64,000 bases of DNA from Streptomyces blattellae (GTDB lineage: Bacteria; Actinomycetota; Actinomycetes; Streptomycetales; Streptomycetaceae), in assembly GCF_009709555.1 (NCBI RefSeq), contig NZ_WJBG01000152.1, forward strand, positions 1-64,000. The letters run 5' to 3'. Below the pieces are notes generated by a model that searched no databases, was not told the DNA's origin, and worked only from the letters and a program-made list of their open reading frames with translations. A program made the position numbers and the translations under genes. Positions 52,343-60,514 of this stretch are shown here, one piece after another. Every line of letters starts with the position of its first letter. The stretch's first letter is position 1.

Positions 52343-52607
52343 CCTCGGCTCCTCCCTGCCTGTCGCCTGCCCCGCCCGGTCGCCGTAGCTGCCGTCTTCT
52401 TCCCGACCGGCCGGAAACAGAAACCCCGCGCGAATCAACTCCAGTCAAACCCCGCCCAGTCGACCCACTCCAACGACCACGACCACCACGACGACACCAC
52501 CCACCCCCACACCCGCTCCGGCACCACCCGTACCCACACCCACCCCGCCCCGACGCCGCAGCCGCCCACCTCTTCCCGACCGACCAGAAACAGAAACCCC
52601 GCGCGAA
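52343..52607. other. Intergenic region holding the duplicated 3' end of the vWA/TPR gene
   Basis: No independent gene. About 52400-52500 is a second copy of the last part of the vWA/TPR gene, including its Trp-rich C-terminal codons and stop. The rest is CAC/GGT low-complexity sequence. Confidence 0.7.
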
Positions 52608-52670
52608 TCAACTCCAGTCAAACCCCGCCCGATCAACCCACTCCAACGACCACGACCACCACGGCGGCGC
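52400..52670. repeat. 173-bp tandem duplication covering the vWA/TPR stop codon
   Basis: Copy A (about 52400-52500) and copy B (about 52573-52670) match over roughly 95 bp with few differences, offset by 173 bp; weaker similarity continues beyond. Both encode, leftward, WWSWSLEWVDxAGFDWS and the same TGA. Copy B is the real gene end. Confidence 0.88.
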
Positions 52671-55600
52671 CGCGCGCCCCCACGCCTGCTCCGGCATCGT
52701 CCGTGCCCCGCCCGGCCGATCCGGTGCCGCCGCGAGTTCCTGCTCCGCGCGCCGCGTCGACTCCACGTCTGTCCAGTCGACCTCGCGCAACGCGGCGACC
52801 AGCTCCTGCCACCGCTCCCGGGCCGACCGGTAGGCCGTCAGTGCCGCCCCCGGCCGCCCCATGAGCACGAGGACCGTGCCGCGTCCGTGCCGGGCCCGGG
52901 CCGCTGTCACCGAGCCCGGATCGGTGCCGTGGGCCGCCCCGGCCTCGCGCTCGGCGTTCTCGTACGCCTGGAGCGCTTCGACGAGGACGGGCGCCCCGGC
53001 GCGGTACCACCCTTCGAGGCGCACCCGGCCGAGCTGGAGCCAGGCCTCGGCGCGTACCCCGGCGTCGGCCGCGGCGCGCACCGCCTGGGTGAGCAGATGC
53101 CGGCTCTCGAACAGGTCCGGCAGGAAGCCCAGATGACGGAACCGCTGCGCCAGCGCGCTGCCGACGAGCCCCTGCAGCCGGCCGCGCTGCGTGGACCACG
53201 CGGGCAGCGCCTTGAGCGCTTCGCGCAGCACGTTCTCGGCACGGTCCACGATCCGCGCACCGTCCCGCGCCGAGGCCCGCCGGAGCAGCGACTCGCCCCA
53301 GGCGGTGAGGAGTTCGCAGCGCCGCGGGCTGTCGGGCGGGGCGAGCAGAGCGGCCGTCTCGTACGCTTCGTCGGCCTCCCGGGTCTCGCCCGCGGCGTCG
53401 TGGAACGCGGCCAGGGCGGTTAGGCAGGGCAGCCGCAGTTCAGGGTCGTCGCCCGCGGCGCGTTCGGCCCGTACGAGGGCCTCGCGCGTCCTGGCGTCCT
53501 CGGCACCGGCCGCGCGCAGCGCCCGCGCCAGATCGAGCAGGGCGGGACTGCGTACGGCTCCGGGGGCGCCGTCGGCGTCCAGCAGGGCGCATGCCTCCTC
53601 CAGTTCGCCAGTGGCGGCACCGGGCCGGGCCAGATCGAGCAGGATCCGCCCGCGGCGCAGCAACCGCGCCCGGTGAACGACCCGGAAACGCCCGGCGCCC
53701 GCCGGTTCGCTCTCCGGGACCGCCCCCGTCTCCCCCGCCCGACTCCCCGCCCCGGCCGGACGAGCCACCGTCGGCCAGGGAGCGGTCTCGGGTGCGAGTA
53801 CGTCCAGCGCGGCCGTCAGCTGGTCGGTTTCGCCCGTCAGACGCCACAGCTCATGGCGGCCCGCCGCGAGTTCGAGCGCGGCGTCGGCCTGTTCCACGCT
53901 GTCCGCCGTGGCCGCGGAATGGGCCGCCGCCAGCTCCTCGACCGCGGTGCGCAGCAGTTCGGTCCGGCGGCCCGCGCCGCGCGCCGCCGACGTCCCGGCC
54001 TCGGCACGCAGGACCCGGCCGAGGACCAGCCGGGCCCGTACCCCGTCGTCGCCGGCCGGCACGGGGGCGCGTACCGCGGCCTCCGCCTGTTCCCGCGCCC
54101 GGTGCAGCACCTCCGGGTCGGCCATCGCCTGCCACTGGCCGTACAGCCGCTCCGCCTCCTCGACGGGCCGGGGGGTCACCAGATCGGGCAGGTAGAAGCG
54201 CAGCACCCGCGCGGGGATGCGTGCGAACAGCTCGGCCTCGACTCCCCCTTCGGCGTCTCGCGGCCCGTCGGCGTCCAGGGACGGGCCGCCGACGGTGGGA
54301 GCGTGGTCGGCGAGCCGGGCCGCGGCGAACGCGGCGAAGTTGCGGGTCCCCTTGCCGAAGTGGCGTTCCACGTAGGCGGAGCAGTGTTTGAGGACCAGTC
54401 CGGCCGTGTCCTGGTCGAGGGAGGAGAGCAGCAGGTCCTGCACCCGGCCCGGGTAGGCGAAGCAGGGCTGGGCCTCGGTGCCGGGCAGCTGCCGCAGCAG
54501 TCCGCCGAGCAGCACCTCGGCCAGTTCCATGGGTCCGGTGTCCGGGAGCATGGCCCGCTGGACGAGCTGCATGACCGGCAGGGTGAGCGGCGCCGCCGCC
54601 AGGTACACGGCCAGCCGGAGCGCGCCGGGCGAGGCACCGGCCCGGAAGGCGCGCAGGAGTTCATCATCGCCGCGCGGGCCCTGTCCGGGTGGGGATGCCG
54701 CACTGCGGGCGACGGCCTCGGACGGCACCTGAGGGGTCGTCCAGGCGGCCCACGCCCGCTCGCGGGTCGGCCCGGTGCCCGACAGCAGCCGGGCCCACGC
54801 CTCGAACGCCTCGGCACTGGGCTGGAGCACCGGCACGGGACGGGCGTCGGCGGCCGGTTCGTCCCAGGGCTCGTCGTCGGGCAGGAAGGTGATGCGGCCA
54901 CCGAGTTCGGCGGGCCGCAGGAGCAGGCCCGGTTCGGCGGGCAGGGCGGTACGGCCCCACAGGCGCGGCGGCAGCGGCTGGATCACGGCGAGCGGCGAGG
55001 CACGGGGCCAGGTGTGCAGGAGCCGCTGTGCGGCGCCGTTCTGCCACAGGGGGCCGACGCAGTCGCTGATCACGAAGGTGAGGCAACGGCCCGACGGGTC
55101 GTGCAGTTCGTCGGCCGAGCGCAGCCGGGTGTGCCGGGCGGGCCCGGCGGTCGTACCGACGAGAGGGGTACCGGATCCGTCGTCGTAGAGATGGTGGACG
55201 CGTACGGACGCGAAGGCGCCGGACTGCTGGCAGGCCTGCCGCAGTTCCTCGACCAGCCTGCCCCAAACGGCCATCGCGGGTCCGGTGTCCATCAGCAGCT
55301 GGACGTCGCAGCGCTGCCGGCGCCCGAGCCGTGGCACGGGCAGCAGGAGCCCGCTGGCGGCGGCGTGTTCGGCGGTCTTCTCCTCGTCGATCCCGGCTTC
55401 CTGGGATGCCGAGGCCTCGACCCGGTAGCGGCCGAGGGCGCGTAACGCCTTCTCCAGGCCGAGCAGTCCGGGCAGGGCGGTGGCGGCGGGCGCACGCACC
55501 GGGAAGGCGTGCTGTGTGCCGTCGGCCGGGGCGGCGCCGGATGCGCCGGCGCGATCGCCGCTCGTGCCCCGCAGCTCCGTGTGCAGCGGGACCGGGGTGG

Positions 55601-55847
55601 ACGGGGCCCGGTCGTCGCCGGTCCGCCGTCCGCCGGGCGGGGCCGGCTCCGCGGGGCGGCCCGGCCGTTCCTCCGGCAGGACGGGTTCCGGCTCCGGGAT
55701 GTGCTCCGCGCCGCCGGGGTCGTCGGGGGAAGCCGCCGCGCCGAGCCTGCGGGCCAGCCAGACCGCGTCCGCGACCTGTTCGGCGGTCAGGTCCAGGCCG
55801 CCGCGGCGCAACCTGCCTATCAGCTCGTCCAGACGCATTCCATGCAT
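52608..55847 (-). CDS. vWA-like/TPR protein (SAV_2336 N-terminal domain family); TTA codon
   Basis: 1079 residues. N-terminal helical segment (LDELIGRLRRGGLDLTAEQV), a Pro-rich linker, then a vWA-like domain at about 165-340 whose metal site is degenerate: VQLLMDTGPAM stands where DxSxS is expected, followed by VISDCVGPLW. The remainder (about 360-1040) is helical and TPR-like. In vWA-MoxR-VMAP ternary systems the vWA protein bridges ATPase and effector. Codon 135 (55443-55445) is TTA, so it should require bldA. The start lies 7 bp from the MoxR stop. The Trp-rich C-terminus WSLEWVDRAGFDWS is duplicated downstream. Confidence 0.88.
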   Translation of the reverse strand: MHGMRLDELIGRLRRGGLDLTAEQVADAVWLARRLGAAASPDDPGGAEHIPEPEPVLPEERPGRPAEPAPPGGRRTGDDRAPSTPVPLHTELRGTSGDRAGASGAAPADGTQHAFPVRAPAATALPGLLGLEKALRALGRYRVEASASQEAGIDEEKTAEHAAASGLLLPVPRLGRRQRCDVQLLMDTGPAMAVWGRLVEELRQACQQSGAFASVRVHHLYDDGSGTPLVGTTAGPARHTRLRSADELHDPSGRCLTFVISDCVGPLWQNGAAQRLLHTWPRASPLAVIQPLPPRLWGRTALPAEPGLLLRPAELGGRITFLPDDEPWDEPAADARPVPVLQPSAEAFEAWARLLSGTGPTRERAWAAWTTPQVPSEAVARSAASPPGQGPRGDDELLRAFRAGASPGALRLAVYLAAAPLTLPVMQLVQRAMLPDTGPMELAEVLLGGLLRQLPGTEAQPCFAYPGRVQDLLLSSLDQDTAGLVLKHCSAYVERHFGKGTRNFAAFAAARLADHAPTVGGPSLDADGPRDAEGGVEAELFARIPARVLRFYLPDLVTPRPVEEAERLYGQWQAMADPEVLHRAREQAEAAVRAPVPAGDDGVRARLVLGRVLRAEAGTSAARGAGRRTELLRTAVEELAAAHSAATADSVEQADAALELAAGRHELWRLTGETDQLTAALDVLAPETAPWPTVARPAGAGSRAGETGAVPESEPAGAGRFRVVHRARLLRRGRILLDLARPGAATGELEEACALLDADGAPGAVRSPALLDLARALRAAGAEDARTREALVRAERAAGDDPELRLPCLTALAAFHDAAGETREADEAYETAALLAPPDSPRRCELLTAWGESLLRRASARDGARIVDRAENVLREALKALPAWSTQRGRLQGLVGSALAQRFRHLGFLPDLFESRHLLTQAVRAAADAGVRAEAWLQLGRVRLEGWYRAGAPVLVEALQAYENAEREAGAAHGTDPGSVTAARARHGRGTVLVLMGRPGAALTAYRSARERWQELVAALREVDWTDVESTRRAEQELAAAPDRPGGARTMPEQAWGRAAPPWWSWSLEWVDRAGFDWS
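55443..55445 (-). other. In-frame TTA (Leu) codon in the vWA/TPR gene
   Basis: GCG TTA CGC encodes ALR at residues 134-136, upstream of the vWA-like domain. It implies dependence on the bldA leucyl tRNA, as with the ketosynthase gene at 17788. Confidence 0.9.
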
Positions 55848-55854
55848 CCGCCCC

Positions 55855-56871
55855 TCACCTCGTACGGTCGAGCGGCTGCATGAGCAGGTCCGCGATCCGC
55901 TCCCGGGTGAGGCGTTCGGTGTTCGGCGCGTGCTGGGTGAGGAAGAGGGCGCCCAGCAACTGGTCCGCGGCGACGACCTCGCCCGGCTCGCGGTCCAGGA
56001 ACCGGGCGATCAGATCACGGCCGGCGGCGACGCCCTCGTCACCGAGGTGCGCCTCGACCATGGCGGTGAGCTGCTCCTCGCCGGGCGGCTCCAGTTCGAG
56101 CTGGACGCAGCGCCTGAGCAGCGGGGCGGGGAAGTCCCGTTCGCCGTTGGACGTCAGGACGATCACCGGGAAGGCGGTGCAGGCGATCCGTCCGTCCCGT
56201 ACGGACACGCGCTCGCCGTCGTGGGTGAGCACCTCCACGACGGGTTCGCGGTCCGCGAGCCGTTCCAGCTCGGGGATGGCGAACTCGCCCTCCTCCAACG
56301 TGTTCAGCAGGTCGTTGGGCAGGTCGAGGTCGCTCTTGTCGAGTTCGTCGATGAGCAGGACGCGGGGCCGCTCCGCGGGCAGCAGCGCGGTGCCGAGCGG
56401 CCCGAGCCGGATGTACGACCCGATGCCGGACGGGGCCGCCGCGGGCCCGGCGCCGCCCTGGGCCCGCTCCAGTTGGACGTCCTGGAGCCGGCCTATCGCG
56501 TCGTAGCGGTACAGGCCGTCCTGGAGGGTGGACCGGCTGACGATCGGCCAGCGGAGCACCCGCCCCAGGCCCAGCTCGTGGGCCACCGCGTAGGCGAGGG
56601 TGGACTTGCCGGTGCCCGGGTTGCCGGTGACGAGGAGAGGGCGGCGCAGATAGAGGGCGGCGTTGACGGCGTCGACCTCGGCGGCACGCGGCGCGTAGTT
56701 CTCCACGAGGCGGCGGCGGACGCCGAGCCGGCGGGCGCTGCTGGGGTCCTCCTGGCCGGTGTCCGGGCCGCTGCGCGCGCCCTCGAAGTCCCGCCAGGGC
56801 GGCGGCGCGGGCAACCGCTGTACACCGTCGTGCGGCTGACCCACTCCGCGGTAGATCCGCCAGTCGTTCAC
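55855..56871 (-). CDS. MoxR-type AAA+ ATPase
   Basis: 338 residues. AAA+ core with Walker A TGNPGTGKST (82-91), Walker B RVLLIDELDKSD, sensor 1 VIVLTSNGERDFP and an Arg finger region PAPLLRRC. MoxR ATPases remodel or activate partner complexes together with vWA proteins. The GTG at 56871 has AGGAG 7 bases upstream. It is followed by the vWA/TPR gene after 7 bp and preceded by the VMAP protease gene after 182 bp, so it is the motor of the vWA-MoxR-VMAP set. Confidence 0.93.
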   Translation of the reverse strand: MNDWRIYRGVGQPHDGVQRLPAPPPWRDFEGARSGPDTGQEDPSSARRLGVRRRLVENYAPRAAEVDAVNAALYLRRPLLVTGNPGTGKSTLAYAVAHELGLGRVLRWPIVSRSTLQDGLYRYDAIGRLQDVQLERAQGGAGPAAAPSGIGSYIRLGPLGTALLPAERPRVLLIDELDKSDLDLPNDLLNTLEEGEFAIPELERLADREPVVEVLTHDGERVSVRDGRIACTAFPVIVLTSNGERDFPAPLLRRCVQLELEPPGEEQLTAMVEAHLGDEGVAAGRDLIARFLDREPGEVVAADQLLGALFLTQHAPNTERLTRERIADLLMQPLDRTR

Positions 56872-57007
56872 CTTGGGCTCCTCCCGGCTTGGTGATCATG
56901 CAGCGGGCCCGGCCGTTCGACGTATGACGTTACCGCCCAACTACCGTGCCTGTACCGTGCGTGCCGAGGTTGCAGGGCGTCCGGTCTTCCGATCCGGTCG
57001 GCCAACG

Positions 57008-57037
57008 CCCTTGTCTCATATGCCCTTGCCTCATATG
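57008..57037. repeat. 15-bp direct repeat upstream of the MoxR gene
   Basis: CCCTTGTCTCATATG (57008-57022) is followed at once by CCCTTGCCTCATATG (57023-57037). It lies in the only sizeable gap before MoxR, 137 bp upstream of its start. Candidate regulator site. Confidence 0.7.
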
Positions 57038-57053
57038 CCGGTTGACGGTCCGC

Positions 57054-59630
57054 TCAGCTGTCGGGTCCGGCCGGCGAGGGCGGTCGCATGGGCTCCCTTC
57101 CGTAGGGCGGACGGTCCGGTGGATCCAGGAGTACGGCGATTCTGCCCCGCAGGCCTTGAGCCCGCGCGGTGTCGGCATCGGCCGCCCTGATGCGCAGTTC
57201 GCGCACCGGGGCGTGCAGGGCGTCCACCCGGCCGGCCGCCTGCAGCAGACCGGCGGCCTGTCCGTGAAAGGCGCGGCACTCGTCGTGATCGTGGCCGTCC
57301 CGGCGCCAGAGCACCACGGAGTGACCGGTCATCAGCGCCGCCTCCAGGGCCACCCTGGCGTCCCCGCTGCCGACGGGGCCGCAGAGCACCGGGACACGCC
57401 CTTCCGCCATACCCAGCATGCGGCCGTAGACAGCCCATTTGCGCTGCTGCCCGCCGGCCGTCTCGCCGTCCTCCCGCGCGTCGGCGGACAGCGGTTCGGC
57501 GGACAGCCGGCCGCGTTGCGTGCCTCTCCAGCGGCGGCGCCAGTCGGGCTTCGGCAGACCGCTGTTGCGCTTCAGGTCGCGGATGACGACGGTTCTGCGC
57601 AGTCCGAGTGGTACGGACCGCTCGTCGAACAGGTCGGCTTCGTCGTCCTCGGGATCGTCCGGGGCCAGCTGCCACTCATCGACTGGGAGGTCGAACAGGC
57701 GGCGTGGGAGGAACACCTCGACCGCGGCCAGGTGTTCACCGTGGTCGCCCTGGCTCAGGGCCCGCGCGAGCGGCTCCCGCAGCGACTCGTGCAGCAGCTC
57801 CAGGGGTACGCCGCGGTCGTCGCCGTCGACCGGCGTGACGTCGCGGCCGTCGTACATGAGCTGGACGCGCCAGGGATAGCGGTCGCCATAGAGGCGGTCG
57901 CCGATGGTGACGAGGACGTCGATACGGGTCGCGGGCGTCGCCGGGGCCGACCGGGGCCGGGGCGAGCGGCCGAGACCGTCGAGCAGCCGGCCGATGTGTT
58001 CGCGCACCGCCCAGTGGTCGTGGTGGCGGGCCTGCTCGATGATCCAGTCGGTGAACTCGCGCAGCGGCTCCCGCGCCACCTCGGCCGGGCGCTCCCGGAC
58101 GCAGTGCATCGCCACCATCGCCGCGTACAGCAGGACGGCTTCGAGATCGACGCGGGACCGCCCGTCCCCGCGGCCCGGGGCACGCAGCCCCGTCAGCAGT
58201 CCGGTGCCCTCCCGCCAGGTGTGCGGCTCGTGCAGGATCGGGGACGGGGACCGCTCGTCCGTCACCAGTCGCCTGACCTCGTGCACCAGGCGCATGACGT
58301 CGCCCGTACGGGCGGGCGGCGGGAGGTGGGCGAGGTGCCCGTGGAGGCGGATCCGCAGCTCGGGCGTGACGGCCGAGCCACGCTGCCCCGGCAGGTCGGC
58401 CTGCGCGGAGGGCCAGTCCGGGTCCACCGGCCGACCGACGACGGCTGAGCCCTGCTGCCCCGGCACATCAGCCCCCGCGAAGGGCCAGTCCGAGCCCGCC
58501 GGCCCGCCCGCGACCGCCGAGCCGCGCTGCCCCGGCAGGTCGGCCCGCGCGGAAGGCCAGTCCTGGTCCACCGGCCCGCCCTCGGCAGCCGAGCCGGGCT
58601 GCGTCGGCACATCGGCCTGCACAGAGGGCCAGTCCGGGTCCACCGGCCGACCCACGACGGCTGAGCCCTGCTTCCCCGGCACATCAGCCTCTGCGGAAGA
58701 CCGGCCCGGACCCGCCGGCCCACCCGCGACAGCCGAGCCGGGCTGCCCCGGCACATCAACCCCCGCAGAAGACCAGCCCGGACCCGCCGGCCCACCCGCG
58801 ACAGCCGAGCCGGGCTGCCCCGGCACATCAACCCCCGCAGAAGACCAGCCCGGACCCGCCGGCCCACCCGCGACAGCCGAGCCGGGCTGCCCCGGCACAT
58901 CAACCCCCGCGGAAGACCAGCCCGGACCCGCCGGCCGACCGCCGGACAGCCGTCCGAAGTGGTACAGGTCGTGCTCGCGCAGCACGGTGTGCAGGACGTC
59001 GCCGCCGGGCAGCTGGAGCAGCTGGTACAGCGCGGTGATCGGGACGGCGACGCCCTCATCCCGGCCACGGCCCTTGTTCAGGCCGATGACGGCGCCGTAC
59101 CGCAGATCGACCACGGGCCCGCCCGAGAGCCCTTCGACGGGCAGGCTGTCACCGATCACCATCGCGCCCGCGTCCCAGCCGCGGGCCTCGCCGATGCCGT
59201 CCCGTATGCCGACGTCGCCGGTCTGCCGTGACCAGCCGTGCAGGCTGACCGGGCCAGGGATGCCCGGCTCGCGGTCGGTGAGCCACACGCACCGCGCGTC
59301 CGTCGCGGCCGGGACCCTGACGAGCGCGATGTCCGGCAACTGCCAGTTGGGGCCCGCCCTTTCGGGTGTGTCGGGCCGGGGCTTGGCGAGGACGACTTCA
59401 CCGGTGGTGCGGCTCGGTTCACCGGTGGAGGTGCCGCCCTCCCAGGTGACGCCCACGGGAGCCTCCCCTCGCAACACCGCAGCTCCCCCCTTCCCCACGA
59501 CATGAGCGCAGGTCAGCAGCCAGCCCGGGGCAATGAAGAAGCCTGATCCCCAGTAGCCCTTTGCATACCCGGCGCCCGGCTCCTCGATGCGGGCGAGGGA
59601 GGGGCGCACCACGACTTCAAGGGCGCTCAT
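57054..59630 (-). CDS. Trypsin-like protease with VMAP-C domain
   Basis: 858 residues. Residues 1-210 are a trypsin-like serine protease with a complete triad: H43 in TCAHVVG, D100 in LPDIALVRV and S169 in GLSGGP. No signal peptide is present, so it acts in the cytoplasm. Residues about 230-422 are eight copies of a 24-residue Gly/Pro-rich linker repeat. Residues 430-858 match the VMAP middle and C-terminal region (HLPPPARTGDVMRLVHEVRR, then PWRVQLMYDGRDVTP). VMAPs are the third component of vWA-MoxR-VMAP conflict systems, and the protease would be the effector. ATG overlaps the Trypco1 stop by 4 bp. Confidence 0.9.
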   Translation of the reverse strand: MSALEVVVRPSLARIEEPGAGYAKGYWGSGFFIAPGWLLTCAHVVGKGGAAVLRGEAPVGVTWEGGTSTGEPSRTTGEVVLAKPRPDTPERAGPNWQLPDIALVRVPAATDARCVWLTDREPGIPGPVSLHGWSRQTGDVGIRDGIGEARGWDAGAMVIGDSLPVEGLSGGPVVDLRYGAVIGLNKGRGRDEGVAVPITALYQLLQLPGGDVLHTVLREHDLYHFGRLSGGRPAGPGWSSAGVDVPGQPGSAVAGGPAGPGWSSAGVDVPGQPGSAVAGGPAGPGWSSAGVDVPGQPGSAVAGGPAGPGRSSAEADVPGKQGSAVVGRPVDPDWPSVQADVPTQPGSAAEGGPVDQDWPSARADLPGQRGSAVAGGPAGSDWPFAGADVPGQQGSAVVGRPVDPDWPSAQADLPGQRGSAVTPELRIRLHGHLAHLPPPARTGDVMRLVHEVRRLVTDERSPSPILHEPHTWREGTGLLTGLRAPGRGDGRSRVDLEAVLLYAAMVAMHCVRERPAEVAREPLREFTDWIIEQARHHDHWAVREHIGRLLDGLGRSPRPRSAPATPATRIDVLVTIGDRLYGDRYPWRVQLMYDGRDVTPVDGDDRGVPLELLHESLREPLARALSQGDHGEHLAAVEVFLPRRLFDLPVDEWQLAPDDPEDDEADLFDERSVPLGLRRTVVIRDLKRNSGLPKPDWRRRWRGTQRGRLSAEPLSADAREDGETAGGQQRKWAVYGRMLGMAEGRVPVLCGPVGSGDARVALEAALMTGHSVVLWRRDGHDHDECRAFHGQAAGLLQAAGRVDALHAPVRELRIRAADADTARAQGLRGRIAVLLDPPDRPPYGREPMRPPSPAGPDS
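58368..58943 (-). repeat. Eight 72-bp in-frame repeats (24-residue linker)
   Basis: Period 72 bp. The three copies nearest the protease domain are almost identical, and the other five are diverged. The unit reads GPAGPGWSSAGVDVPGQPG plus a few residues. It joins the protease to the VMAP region. Confidence 0.92.
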
Positions 59631-60037
59631 TCGGCGCCGGAGGCCGGGCGTCCGCTCGACGCGTCGTCGCCGTCTCCCGGCCCCGGATCCGGGCCGCCGC
59701 CCTCCCGGGCGGGTTCGGTCCAGGTCAGGGACACCGTCAGCGCGGCCTGGCCACCGGCTCCGGCGATGGCGCTCACGATCTTGCCGGACTGCGCCGACAG
59801 TTCGATTCCGAAGGTCACGGCCACCTCGACCGGCGCTGTGAGGTCCAGACCGGCGCGCAAGGAGCGCACGACGCCGCCGACCGTGCCGGAGAGGCCGTGC
59901 GCCATGTCGGTGATCCGGTCCCCGATTCCGGTGTCCTGGTAACCGTCCCGCTCCAGTGCGGCCTCGTCCGCCGCGCCGATCCTGGCCCATACGACCGTCC
60001 CGTCGTCGAGCCGTATCTGTTCGACCCATCCGCCCAT
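59627..60037 (-). CDS. Trypsin-co-occurring protein (Trypco1, CU044_2847 type)
   Basis: 136 residues. Core of about 100 residues with VEQIRLDDGTVVWARIG at the N-terminus and PVEVAVTFGIELSAQSGKIV in the centre, the signature of the small domain found beside trypsin-like conflict proteases. It probably binds or restrains the protease, perhaps as a recruitment domain. The C-terminal 30 residues are Gly/Asp/Pro-rich and disordered. The 4-bp overlap with the protease gene argues for a stoichiometric complex. It appears to be the first gene of the locus. Confidence 0.88.
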   Translation of the reverse strand: MGGWVEQIRLDDGTVVWARIGAADEAALERDGYQDTGIGDRITDMAHGLSGTVGGVVRSLRAGLDLTAPVEVAVTFGIELSAQSGKIVSAIAGAGGQAALTVSLTWTEPAREGGGPDPGPGDGDDASSGRPASGAE

Positions 60038-60126
60038 GGCGCCCCCCGTCCTCCGCTCCGCAATGGAAAGAAGAAGGCTAACTCCGGATGAAGTCCAGTG
60101 CGAGAGGAGCCAGTTGGCGATCTGAT

Positions 60127-60306
60127 CTAGTCGTCGTCCTCGTCATCCAGCCGGGCCAGCCAGGTCGCCAGGCGCTCGACCGGCACCTCGAAGTCCGGAT
60201 TCAGATCCACGAACGTCCGCAGCTGCTCGGCAAGCCACTCAAAGGTGATCTCTTCCTCGCCGCGCCGCTTCTCCAGTTCCTCGATACCGCGGTCGGTGAA
60301 GTACAT
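60127..60306 (-). CDS. DUF6104 microprotein
   Basis: 59 residues, strongly acidic at the C-terminus. It starts MYFTDRGIEELEKRRGEEEI and continues TFEWLAEQLRTFVDLNPDFE, the near-invariant sequence of this actinobacterial microprotein family. Predicted to be helical and soluble; function unknown. It lies 89 bp before the Trypco1 start, in the same direction, and could share its promoter, but the family also occurs away from such loci. Confidence 0.92.
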   Translation of the reverse strand: MYFTDRGIEELEKRRGEEEITFEWLAEQLRTFVDLNPDFEVPVERLATWLARLDDEDDD

Positions 60307-60514
60307 GGGATGCTCTCCGTCGCCATACGTCCTGATACGACCCGATACACCCTGCTTCCTGCTCGGGCAGCCGAGAACAGCCTATGCAATCGGCGGTCCG
60401 TACGGTTTCGCCGCCCCCGGAGCGCGGCCTGACCGCGACGCCCACGCGCGTGCATCGCCCGCTCGGGCGCGGACACCGCGCGCCAGTCGCGCAGCACACC
60501 GTCTCGCACACCCA

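Noticed and set aside
52445..52636. Small ORF with a poly-Val run on the minus strand
   Set aside because: It is the out-of-frame reading of the duplicated 3' end of the vWA/TPR gene; the copied coding frame explains the sequence better.
58368..58943. Possible CRISPR array because of regular 72-bp periodicity
   Set aside because: Repeats are contiguous without unique spacers, in frame with the protease gene, and no cas genes are present.
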